Source of the DNA: Clostridiaceae bacterium
Lineage (GTDB): Bacteria > Bacillota > Clostridia > Oscillospirales > Acutalibacteraceae
NCBI GenBank assembly: GCA_016292785.1
Contig: JAEDFL010000052.1
Coordinates: 1 to 12,450 of the forward strand
DNA length: 12,450 bases
Reading direction: 5' to 3'
Below the pieces are notes generated by a model. It did no database searches. It was not told the origin of the DNA and worked only from the letters and a program-made list of their open reading frames with translations. Position 1 is the stretch's first letter, and every line of letters starts with the position of its first letter. Both the position numbers and the translations under genes were made by a program. This document shows, piece by piece, positions 6,878-12,450 of this stretch.

Positions 6878-8231
6878 CATATTCGATCTGCTTTTCTACG
6901 GAATCGGGACCTGTTCCGCCTGCTGAAATTCTCTTGGAAACACAGGTTTCAAGAGAAATCTCGACAAAAAGATCCTCCTCGAAAAGCTCGCTGTATTCTC
7001 TGTATTTTTCAAGCGGCATGGTTTCAAGCACCAATCCGTTGTCGATGCAATATGCAACGATCTGACCTACAAGCTTGTATGCACTTCTGAAAGGAAGCCC
7101 TTTCTTTGCAAGGTAATCCGCAAGGTCGGTAGCGTTGATAAAGCCCTTCTGAGCCGCCGAATACATATTCTCCTTGATGACCTTCATCGTTTCGATCATC
7201 GGAGCAAATACTTTAAGGCACTGCTTAACGGTCGCAATGCTGTCAAATATACATTCCTTGTCCTCCTGCATATCCTTGTTGTATGCAAGCGGTATGCCCT
7301 TGAGCACCGTGAGCATTGTGAAAAGATCGCCGTAAACACGTCCGGTCTTTCCCCTGACAAGCTCCGCCATATCGGGATTTTTCTTCTGCGGCATGATGCT
7401 CGATCCCGTTGTGAAGCTGTCGTCAAGCTCAATGAACTTGAACTCCCAGCTTGACCAGAGAATGATCTCCTCGGAGAAACGGGAAAGGTGCATCATAACC
7501 GTTGCAAATGCGCTCATAAGCTCAACGCAGAAATCCCTGTCGGAAACGCCGTCAATGCTGTTGAGCGTTATTCCGTCAAAGCCGAGCTGTTCGGCAACAA
7601 ATTCACGGTCTGTATTGTATGTAGTGCCGGAGAGAGCGCAGGAGCCGAGGGGCGAATAATTCATCCTCTTTACTGCGTCCTCAAGTCTTCCGATATCACG
7701 GATAAACATCATAGCGTAAGCCAGCAGATGGTGTGCAAAGGTTATCGGCTGAGCACGCTGAAGATGGGTATATCCCGGCAAAATAGTATTTTTATTATCC
7801 TTGGCAACGGAAAGAATGGCGGCAAGCAAATTCTTTATCAGCGGAATGATCTCGTTTGTCTCGTCCCTGAGATAAAGTCTGATATCCACGGCAACCTGAT
7901 CGTTACGGCTTCTTGCGGTGTGAAGCTTCTTGCCGACATCGCCTATACGCTTTGTCAGCTCGGACTCGACGAACATATGAATGTCCTCGGCGTCCATATC
8001 AAACTGAAGCTTTCCGCTGTCAAGATCGTCAAGGATCGACTGAAGACCTGCAAGAATTTTGTCACGGTCGTCGTCGGTGATGATCTTCTGCATTGCAAGC
8101 ATCGTCGCATGCTTCATCGAACCCGTGATATCCTGCTTATACATCTTGCAGTCAAAGTGGATTGATGAATTGAAGTCATCGGCTTCCTTATTCAGTTCCT
8201 TGGCAAATCTGCCCGCCCACATTTTTTCCAT
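6861..8231 (-). CDS. argH: Argininosuccinate lyase
   Basis: The 456-residue protein cleaves argininosuccinate to arginine and fumarate, the last step of the pathway. It is a fumarase/aspartase superfamily enzyme, normally a homotetramer whose active sites are built from three subunits. Visible are HTARSRNDQ (104-112), YTHLQ with the catalytic-region His156, and the superfamily signature GSSIMPQKKNP (276-286), whose Ser278 aligns with the catalytic serine. The length is normal and the frame is intact. The ATG at 8231 is preceded by GGAGA about 10 bases upstream and lies 30 bases after the argG stop with no terminator between, so argG and argH form one transcript. Its final codons contain the -35 box of the next promoter. 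Confidence 0.97.
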   Translation of the reverse strand: MEKMWAGRFAKELNKEADDFNSSIHFDCKMYKQDITGSMKHATMLAMQKIITDDDRDKILAGLQSILDDLDSGKLQFDMDAEDIHMFVESELTKRIGDVGKKLHTARSRNDQVAVDIRLYLRDETNEIIPLIKNLLAAILSVAKDNKNTILPGYTHLQRAQPITFAHHLLAYAMMFIRDIGRLEDAVKRMNYSPLGSCALSGTTYNTDREFVAEQLGFDGITLNSIDGVSDRDFCVELMSAFATVMMHLSRFSEEIILWSSWEFKFIELDDSFTTGSSIMPQKKNPDMAELVRGKTGRVYGDLFTMLTVLKGIPLAYNKDMQEDKECIFDSIATVKQCLKVFAPMIETMKVIKENMYSAAQKGFINATDLADYLAKKGLPFRSAYKLVGQIVAYCIDNGLVLETMPLEKYREYSELFEEDLFVEISLETCVSKRISAGGTGPDSVEKQIEYVEKFI

Positions 8232-8261
8232 AGCTGTAATTTCTCCAAATCAAAAATGAGA

Positions 8262-9491
8262 TTATTCCAAACCGGCCTTTTTCTTCATCTTGGCCATAAC
8301 CTTGGTCGGAAGTCCGTAAAGGTTGATAAATCCTGCGGAATCCGCCTGGTTGTAAACCTCGTCCTCGTCGAAGGTTGCGATCTCGGGATCGTAGAGTGAA
8401 TACGGAGAGGTTACGCCTGCCGGAGTGATGTTGCCCTTGTAAAGCTTAACGGTAACATCGCCCGTTACGGTCTTCTGAGTCTCCTTAACAAAAGCAAGGA
8501 TAGACTGAGTAAGCTTAGAATACCACTGAGCGTTGTAGACAAGCTCACCGAGCTTATGACCTACAAGAGCCTTGTAATGTGAGGTTTCCTTATCAAGAGT
8601 GATCGTTTCAAGAATCTCGTGAGCCTTGTAAAGGATTGTTCCGCCCGGAGTCTCATAAACACCCCTTGACTTCATGCCGACAAGTCTGTTCTCAACGATA
8701 TCGAGAAGTCCGATACCGTTTGCTCCGCCAAGCTCGTTGAGCTTTGTTACGATGCCTACGGAATCCATCTCAACTCCGTCAATAGAGGTCGGAACGCCCT
8801 GCTCAAAATGAATTTTAACATAGGTCGGCTTGTCCGGAGCCTGCTCGGGAGAAACGCCCATCTCAAGGAAGCCCTCCTTGTTGTACTGCGGCTCGTTTGC
8901 AGGATCCTCAAGATCAAGTCCCTCATGTGAAAGATGCCAGATGTTCTTGTCCTTTGAATAGTTGGTTTCTCTGTTTATTTTAAGAGGAACATTATGAGCC
9001 TCGGCATAGTCGATCTCCTCGTCACGGGACTTGATATCCCACTCTCTCCACGGAGCGATGATAGTCATATCGGGTGCAAATGCCTTGATAGCAACCTCAA
9101 ATCTTACCTGATCGTTACCCTTACCTGTGCAGCCGTGACAGATAGCGTCTGCTCCCTCTTTTTCAGCGATCTCGCAAAGTCTCTTTGCAATGATCGGACG
9201 TGCAAGAGCCGTGCCGAGAGGATAGTTCTCATAGAGAGCGCCTGCCTGTACGCACGGGAAAGCAACCTCGTCAAGCATCTGCTTTGTAAGATCCTCGACA
9301 TAGAGCTTTGAAGCGCCTGTCTTGAGAGCCTTTTCCTCAAGTCCCTCAAGCTCGCTTGCCTGACCTACGTTACCGGAAACGGCGATGATCTCGGGATCGT
9401 TGTAGTTTTCCTTGAGCCACGGAATGATTATCGACGTGTCAAGTCCGCCCGAATAGGCGAGAACGATTTTTTTGATATCCTTCTTATTCAT
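8262..9491 (-). CDS. argG: Argininosuccinate synthase
   Basis: The 409-residue protein condenses citrulline with aspartate using ATP to give argininosuccinate. The N-terminal PP-loop motif AYSGGLDTS is at residues 12-20 and the family segment CHGCTGKGNDQVRFE follows in the first half. The length is typical. I place the start at the ATG at 9491, since GGAGG (9499-9503) lies 7 bases before it. The open frame extends 18 codons further to 9545, but that stretch has no ribosome binding site in range, is unlike the family N-terminus and overlaps the predicted promoter and operator. It is the first gene of the arginine block. ArgR-type repression by arginine is likely from the boxes upstream. Confidence 0.97.
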   Translation of the reverse strand: MNKKDIKKIVLAYSGGLDTSIIIPWLKENYNDPEIIAVSGNVGQASELEGLEEKALKTGASKLYVEDLTKQMLDEVAFPCVQAGALYENYPLGTALARPIIAKRLCEIAEKEGADAICHGCTGKGNDQVRFEVAIKAFAPDMTIIAPWREWDIKSRDEEIDYAEAHNVPLKINRETNYSKDKNIWHLSHEGLDLEDPANEPQYNKEGFLEMGVSPEQAPDKPTYVKIHFEQGVPTSIDGVEMDSVGIVTKLNELGGANGIGLLDIVENRLVGMKSRGVYETPGGTILYKAHEILETITLDKETSHYKALVGHKLGELVYNAQWYSKLTQSILAFVKETQKTVTGDVTVKLYKGNITPAGVTSPYSLYDPEIATFDEDEVYNQADSAGFINLYGLPTKVMAKMKKKAGLE

Positions 9492-9498
9492 AATAATT

Positions 9499-9503
9499 CC
9501 TCC
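9499..9503 (-). promoter_or_regulatory. Ribosome binding site deciding the argG start
   Basis: The minus strand reads GGAGG, 7 bases before the ATG at 9491. It rules in favour of this ATG over the upstream in-frame ATG at 9545. Confidence 0.9.
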
Positions 9504-9535
9504 GATATACAGAATTGTCTGTGTTTTATGCACAT

Positions 9536-9564
9536 ATATTAACATAAAATGTATATTTATGCAA
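9536..9564 (-). promoter_or_regulatory. Proximal argG promoter
   Basis: TTGCAT (9559-9564) and TAATAT (9536-9541) are 17 bases apart, and the -10 carries the extended TGT prefix. Each box matches consensus at four of six positions. The start would fall near 9529, giving a leader of about 38 bases. The -35 box is embedded in an ArgR-type operator. Confidence 0.55.
9550..9563. promoter_or_regulatory. ArgR/AhrC-type ARG box over the argG -35
   Basis: TGTATATTTATGCA matches the ArgR operator pattern TGNATWWWWATNCA at every fixed position. A weaker partner, CTGTGTTTTATGCA (9519-9532), has a good right half and lies 31 bases away centre to centre, close to three helical turns. Together they flank the -10 region. 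ArgR is a hexamer that normally binds paired boxes with arginine as co-repressor. Confidence 0.65.
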
Positions 9565-9734
9565 GCTATTTTTTTACATTTTCAGCCTTTTCGTATATAT
9601 GCACAAGGTATTTTCAAGCCGTAAAAAGATTATATGCAAAATTACAAATTCATGTAGCGTTTTATTTTGTTTTACAGCGTTTTTTGTGCGTTCCGTCTCA
9701 TTTTTCTTTCATAAAAAGCTTTTGGGGCAGAAAT

Positions 9735-9763
9735 TTTATACATAATATACAGTATTTATGCAT
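9735..9763 (-). promoter_or_regulatory. Distal promoter candidate upstream of argG
   Basis: ATGCAT (9758-9763) and TATAAA (9735-9740) are 17 bases apart. The sequence TGCATAAATA followed by TTATGT resembles the proximal promoter. If active, it would add a leader of roughly 235 bases to the argG message. The -35 is poor, so this is tentative. Confidence 0.35.
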
Positions 9764-9772
9764 TATAATGCA
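9759..9772. promoter_or_regulatory. Perfect palindromic ARG-box match at the LysR gene end
   Basis: TGCATTATAATGCA is a perfect 14-base palindrome and matches TGNATWWWWATNCA throughout. It includes the last codons and the TAA stop of the LysR gene (9763-9765). A second half-site overlaps it on the left (9749-9762). It lies about 209 bases from the proximal box. Confidence 0.5.
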
Positions 9773-10659
9773 GTCTCACTGATGAGAAGCCTTTCCAGTT
9801 CTTTTGCCGCCGTGCCAAGGTGTTCCCCTTTTCTTTTCACTATGCAAACCGAACGTTCGGGGAATTTTTCCTTTATTTTCAGCACAGCAAGCCTGTTCTT
9901 TTCGCTGTCCTTTTCATAAAAAATACCGGGAACAAGACCAATTCCCAAACCTGCCTTAACAAGGGGAAGAATCTGGTCGGCGGTTTCAACCTCAATGTCG
10001 GGATCATATTTCAAGCCCTCGGCTTCAAAAAGCCGGGAGTAAATTTCATATGTTCCCGTCTGCTTGCCGAGAGAAATCAAAGGATATTTTACCATATCCT
10101 TCAGCTGCATTCCGTCCCTGGGCAAACGAAAAACATCAGGATTGTAAACAGCTTCATCTCTGATTGTCTTTATATGTTTATATGAAAAGTCTCCGATTTT
10201 TTCACCGGCAGCCGTTGTGACGGCAAAATCGACCGAACCGCTTTTCAAAGAGGAAAGAGCTCTCGGCGTTGTATGGTTTCTAAGCCTTATTCGGACGCCC
10301 GGAAACATCCGATGATATTTTTCAAGCACGGGAAGCATAACGCAATGCAGGGCAACCTCACTCATTCCGACCGAAACAACGCTGTTTTGCAAGCTTCTCT
10401 CAACCGAGATCTCCCTCTCGCCCGCTTCAATCTGCTCAAACGCAACCTTAACGTGCTCAAAAAGGCGTTCACCCTCAGCGGTCAGCGTTGTGCCGCTTCG
10501 TGAGCGGATAAACAGAGTGCATCCGAGATCCTTTTCAAGAGTTTTTATGGTTCTTGTAACATTCGGCTGGTTACTCATAAGCACCTGCGCCGCCGCAGTT
10601 ATGCTACGATATTTTGCGACATAATAGAATATGCGATAATGGTCGTAACTGATTTGCAA
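9763..10659 (-). CDS. LysR-type transcriptional regulator
   Basis: The protein has 298 residues, the standard LysR length. The N-terminal winged helix-turn-helix (about 4-62) contains the SITAAAQVLMSNQPNVTRTIKTLE recognition region (starting at 19, given in part) and LTAEGERLFEHV at about 58. The remainder is the periplasmic-binding-like effector domain (about 90-290), including the GLGIGLVPG segment. The start is a TTG at 10659, 7 bases after GGAGG (10667-10671). The nearby ATG is out of frame. It is divergent from the MATE gene, the usual arrangement for a LysR regulator and its target, so control of MATE is the first guess. It also lies in the same direction as argG, but nothing specific ties it to arginine. 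The effector is unknown. Confidence 0.9.
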   Translation of the reverse strand: MQISYDHYRIFYYVAKYRSITAAAQVLMSNQPNVTRTIKTLEKDLGCTLFIRSRSGTTLTAEGERLFEHVKVAFEQIEAGEREISVERSLQNSVVSVGMSEVALHCVMLPVLEKYHRMFPGVRIRLRNHTTPRALSSLKSGSVDFAVTTAAGEKIGDFSYKHIKTIRDEAVYNPDVFRLPRDGMQLKDMVKYPLISLGKQTGTYEIYSRLFEAEGLKYDPDIEVETADQILPLVKAGLGIGLVPGIFYEKDSEKNRLAVLKIKEKFPERSVCIVKRKGEHLGTAAKELERLLISETAL

Positions 10660-10666
10660 GCTGCCG

Positions 10667-10671
10667 CCTCC
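10667..10671 (-). promoter_or_regulatory. Ribosome binding site deciding the TTG start of the LysR gene
   Basis: The minus strand reads GGAGG, 7 bases before TTG at 10657-10659. No in-frame ATG or GTG has a comparable site. Confidence 0.85.
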
Positions 10672-10686
10672 ATATCAATTTGATAT
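10672..10686. promoter_or_regulatory. LysR-type operator (T-N11-A palindrome)
   Basis: ATATCAATTTGATAT is a perfect 7-bp inverted repeat around one central base and contains the T-N11-A pattern (10673 and 10685) typical of LysR-family sites. It sits immediately upstream of the LysR ribosome binding site and 22 bases before the MATE -35 box, suiting autoregulation and control of the divergent gene. Confidence 0.6.
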
Positions 10687-10707
10687 TCAAAGATACAAAA
10701 AATATAT

Positions 10708-10736
10708 TTTACATATATCAACAAATATATTATAAT
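10708..10736 (+). promoter_or_regulatory. Sigma-A-type promoter of the MATE gene
   Basis: TTTACA (10708-10713) and TATAAT (10731-10736) have a 17-base spacer, with one mismatch from consensus in total. The start would be near 10743, leaving a leader of about 30 bases. Confidence 0.7.
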
Positions 10737-10773
10737 GTAAAAGTCTTAATTCGTCAAGAAAGAAGTGGTTGTT

Positions 10774-12117
10774 ATGAACAAGGACTTAACCGTTGGCAAG
10801 CCCTATACTGTGGTATGGAAATTCTGTCTGCCCCTTTTCGGCAGTATAATCTTTCAACAGCTTTATAATCTTGCCGACAGCTTCGTTGCGGGTAAATTCA
10901 TCGGCAATGACGCTTTGGCTGCGGTCGGCAACAGCTACGAGATCACCCTTATCTTCATTGCCTTTGCTTTCGGCTGTAACATAGGCTGTTCGGTCATCAC
11001 CTCACAGCTTTTCGGCGCAAAGCGTTTCGGGGATATGAAGACCGCAGTTTACACAACGCTGATCTCGGGCGGTGTATTGTGTGCGATGCTGATGCTTATC
11101 GGACTTTTGTTCTGCGGCAGCCTGCTGAAGCTCATCAATACACCCGACAATATCTTTGCGGACTCAAAGCTGTATCTTCTCATATACATACTCGGTCTGC
11201 CGTTTGTTTTCTACTATAATATAGCTTCGGGAATTTTTTCCGCCCTCGGCGATTCAAAAACACCTTTCTTCTTTCTCGCCTGTTCATCGGTTGCGAACAT
11301 AGCCGCCGACATACTCTTTGTTGCAGGATTTAAAATGGGAGTTTCGGGCGTTGCGTGGGCAACCTTCATCTGTCAGGGAGTAAGCTGTCTGCTCGCTGTT
11401 TTCTTTGTTTTCAAGCGTTTTGATAAAATAGAAACCGACAGGAAGCCTGCGGCATTCTCCTTTGAGCTTCTGAAGAGGATCGCCGCTGTCGCCGTACCGA
11501 GCATACTCCAGCAAAGCTTCATCTCTGTCGGCAACATTATTTTGCAGAGCGTAATCAACGGCTTCGGCTCGGGAGTTATTGCAGGCTACTCCGCATCGGT
11601 AAAGCTCAACAACCTTGTTATCACCTCATTCACAACGTTCGGTAACGGAATATCAAACTACACGGCTCAGAACCTCGGCGCACGCAAATTTGAGCGTATT
11701 AAGGAGGGCTTCAAGGCAGGCGTCAAGCTCACCTGGATAATCTGTATTCCGATTATTGCTCTCTATCTGACGGCAAGCCGATATCTTATGTACGTCTTCC
11801 TTGACAGTCCGACGGGAGAGGCGATGGATACGGGAATTATGTTCCTTAGAATAGTTACACCATTCTATTTTATCGCCGCCGCCAAGCTTGTCTCCGACGG
11901 AGTTCTCAGGGGCGCAGGACAGATGAAAGCCTTTATGGCAGGCACATTTACCGACCTTGTCCTCAGAGTTGCGTTTGCCGCCGTACTTTCAACAACGGCA
12001 CTCGGCTCAACTGGAATATGGTGCTCATGGCCTGTCGGCTGGGTGACAGGCGGAATGATCTCGGTCATATTCAGCTTTAAATATATGAACAGAGTAAAGT
12101 ACGACGGAATAATCTGA
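10774..12117 (+). CDS. MATE-family cation/drug antiporter
   Basis: This 447-residue, strongly hydrophobic protein has about twelve membrane segments by eye in two similar halves. It opens with the MATE-like PLFGSIIFQQLYNLADSFVAGKFIG region (starting near 20, given in part), followed by AAVGNSYEI. Later it has SGIFSALGDSKTP in the N-half and GVLRGAGQMK in the C-half, which are corresponding positions in the repeat. MATE proteins export cationic compounds using a Na+ or H+ gradient. The substrate cannot be read from sequence. I use the ATG at 10774, as AGAAG lies 8 bases upstream. The frame could instead start at GTG 10765, adding three residues. It is a single-gene unit with its own promoter and terminator, divergent from the LysR gene. 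Confidence 0.92.
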   Translation: MNKDLTVGKPYTVVWKFCLPLFGSIIFQQLYNLADSFVAGKFIGNDALAAVGNSYEITLIFIAFAFGCNIGCSVITSQLFGAKRFGDMKTAVYTTLISGGVLCAMLMLIGLLFCGSLLKLINTPDNIFADSKLYLLIYILGLPFVFYYNIASGIFSALGDSKTPFFFLACSSVANIAADILFVAGFKMGVSGVAWATFICQGVSCLLAVFFVFKRFDKIETDRKPAAFSFELLKRIAAVAVPSILQQSFISVGNIILQSVINGFGSGVIAGYSASVKLNNLVITSFTTFGNGISNYTAQNLGARKFERIKEGFKAGVKLTWIICIPIIALYLTASRYLMYVFLDSPTGEAMDTGIMFLRIVTPFYFIAAAKLVSDGVLRGAGQMKAFMAGTFTDLVLRVAFAAVLSTTALGSTGIWCSWPVGWVTGGMISVIFSFKYMNRVKYDGII

Positions 12118-12124
12118 CCTATAT

Positions 12125-12161
12125 AAATCGCTTTATTTATCGGTAAAGCGATTTATTTTTT
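12125..12161 (+). terminator. Intrinsic terminator of the MATE gene
   Basis: AAATCGCTTTA (12125-12135) and TAAAGCGATTT (12144-12154) form an 11-bp perfect stem with an 8-base loop, followed by ATTTTTT. It begins 7 bases after the stop codon. The stem could also work in the other direction, but no minus-strand gene ends here. Confidence 0.9.
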
Positions 12162-12189
12162 GACAAGAGTGTATTATATGTGTTAAAAT
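12160..12189 (+). promoter_or_regulatory. Promoter of the dus gene
   Basis: A perfect TTGACA -35 (12160-12165) is followed after 18 bases by TAAAAT (12184-12189) with an extended TGT prefix. The -35 overlaps the last T of the preceding terminator tract. The predicted leader is only about ten bases and includes the ribosome binding site. Confidence 0.65.
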
Positions 12190-12205
12190 AAAATTTGGTG
12201 ATTTA

Positions 12206-12450
12206 ATGAAAATCGGTAATCTTGAAATAAAGGGACATGTCTGTCTTGCTCCGATGGCAGGGGTGGCTGACAGAGCTTTTCGAGAGCTTTGCGTTAGCTA
12301 CGGAGCGTCCTGCGTAATCAGCGAAATGGTAAGCTCCAAGGGACTGACAATGCAGGACAGAAAGTCGAAGGAGCTGCTGTTTCTCTCCGAAAAAGAGCGT
12401 CCTGCCGGGGCGCAGATATTCGGCGACGATCCCGAAATAATGGCAAAAGC
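12206..12450 (+). CDS. dusB: tRNA-dihydrouridine synthase, N-terminal part (cut by window end)
   Basis: The first 81 codons are present. The product reduces specific uridines in tRNA to dihydrouridine with FMN and NADPH. The start of an FMN-binding TIM barrel is visible, with the Dus signature LAPMAGVADRAFRELC (14-29), SEMVSSKG (39-46) and QIFGDDP (70-76). In many relatives position 21 is Thr, and it is Ala here. The ATG at 12206 is preceded by GGTGAT with short spacing. The subfamily (DusB) is judged from the N-terminus only, so the symbol is less certain than the family. Confidence 0.85.
   Translation, partial: MKIGNLEIKGHVCLAPMAGVADRAFRELCVSYGASCVISEMVSSKGLTMQDRKSKELLFLSEKERPAGAQIFGDDPEIMAK

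Larger units (their letters stand above)
9492..9762. promoter_or_regulatory. Control region upstream of argG
   Basis: This AT-rich gap of 271 bases lies between the LysR gene and argG, and I see no gene in it. It contains a proximal promoter with an operator (about 9536-9564), a distal promoter look-alike with a perfect palindromic operator at the left edge of the LysR gene, a further TATAAT on the minus strand (9629-9634) without a good -35, and a half-operator at 9519-9532. No clear terminator for the LysR gene is visible, so read-through into argG is possible. Confidence 0.6.

Noticed and set aside
9492..9545. Longer argG start at the ATG at 9545
   Set aside because: The added 18 residues do not resemble the family N-terminus, have no ribosome binding site in range and overlap the promoter. 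GGAGG places the start at 9491.
9629..9634. Third argG promoter at a perfect TATAAT on the minus strand
   Set aside because: No acceptable -35 is found at 16-18 bases, and such hexamers are expected by chance in DNA this AT-rich.
9492..9762. Riboswitch or T-box leader before argG
   Set aside because: I could not find the conserved T-box motif or a convincing terminator/antiterminator pair, and the ARG boxes explain the region more simply.
10774..12117. Labelling the MATE gene as a specific drug resistance determinant
   Set aside because: Family membership is clear but substrate range cannot be inferred from the sequence or its neighbours.

Overview
The window reads as chromosomal DNA from a low-to-mid GC Firmicute, most likely a clostridial gut-type lineage (Oscillospiraceae/Ruminococcaceae-like). 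This is inferred from protein style, GGAGG ribosome binding sites, consensus sigma-A promoters and CCTCCCC...GGGGAGG palindromic repeats between genes. No species is claimed.

Layout. Positions 1-678 hold no gene. They contain AT-rich DNA, three related palindromic repeat elements and some weak hairpins. Positions 679-9491, all on the minus strand, form an arginine and carbamoyl-phosphate block transcribed as argG-argH, then argF-carA-carB. A 271-base gap (9492-9762) lies upstream of argG and carries two perfect matches to the ArgR/AhrC operator pattern and two look-alike promoters. A LysR-type regulator (9763-10659, minus, TTG start) is divergent from a MATE-family efflux gene (10774-12117, plus). 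The MATE gene ends at a strong intrinsic terminator, and a dihydrouridine synthase gene (dus, from 12206) begins and runs off the window.

How the genes work together. CarA and CarB make carbamoyl phosphate from glutamine, bicarbonate and ATP. ArgF joins it to ornithine to give citrulline, ArgG adds aspartate, and ArgH releases arginine and fumarate. So the window encodes the ornithine-to-arginine half of the pathway plus its carbamoyl donor. The ornithine-forming genes (argCJBD) are not here. argF, carA and carB overlap end to end and look translationally coupled.

Main oddity. The carB frame does not stop at the usual CarB C-terminus. It continues for a further 280 residues as a complete diaminopimelate epimerase (DapF) fold. 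In that domain the first catalytic cysteine is alanine, the glycine after it is also alanine, the aromatic residue after GND is aspartate, and the loop before the second cysteine is altered. The second cysteine and most substrate-contact residues remain. This looks like a pseudo-epimerase, or a repurposed ligand-binding domain, attached directly behind the allosteric domain of carbamoyl-phosphate synthase. A second point of interest is the argH-argF junction, where a near-consensus promoter, an ArgR-box-like sequence and a terminator hairpin overlap.
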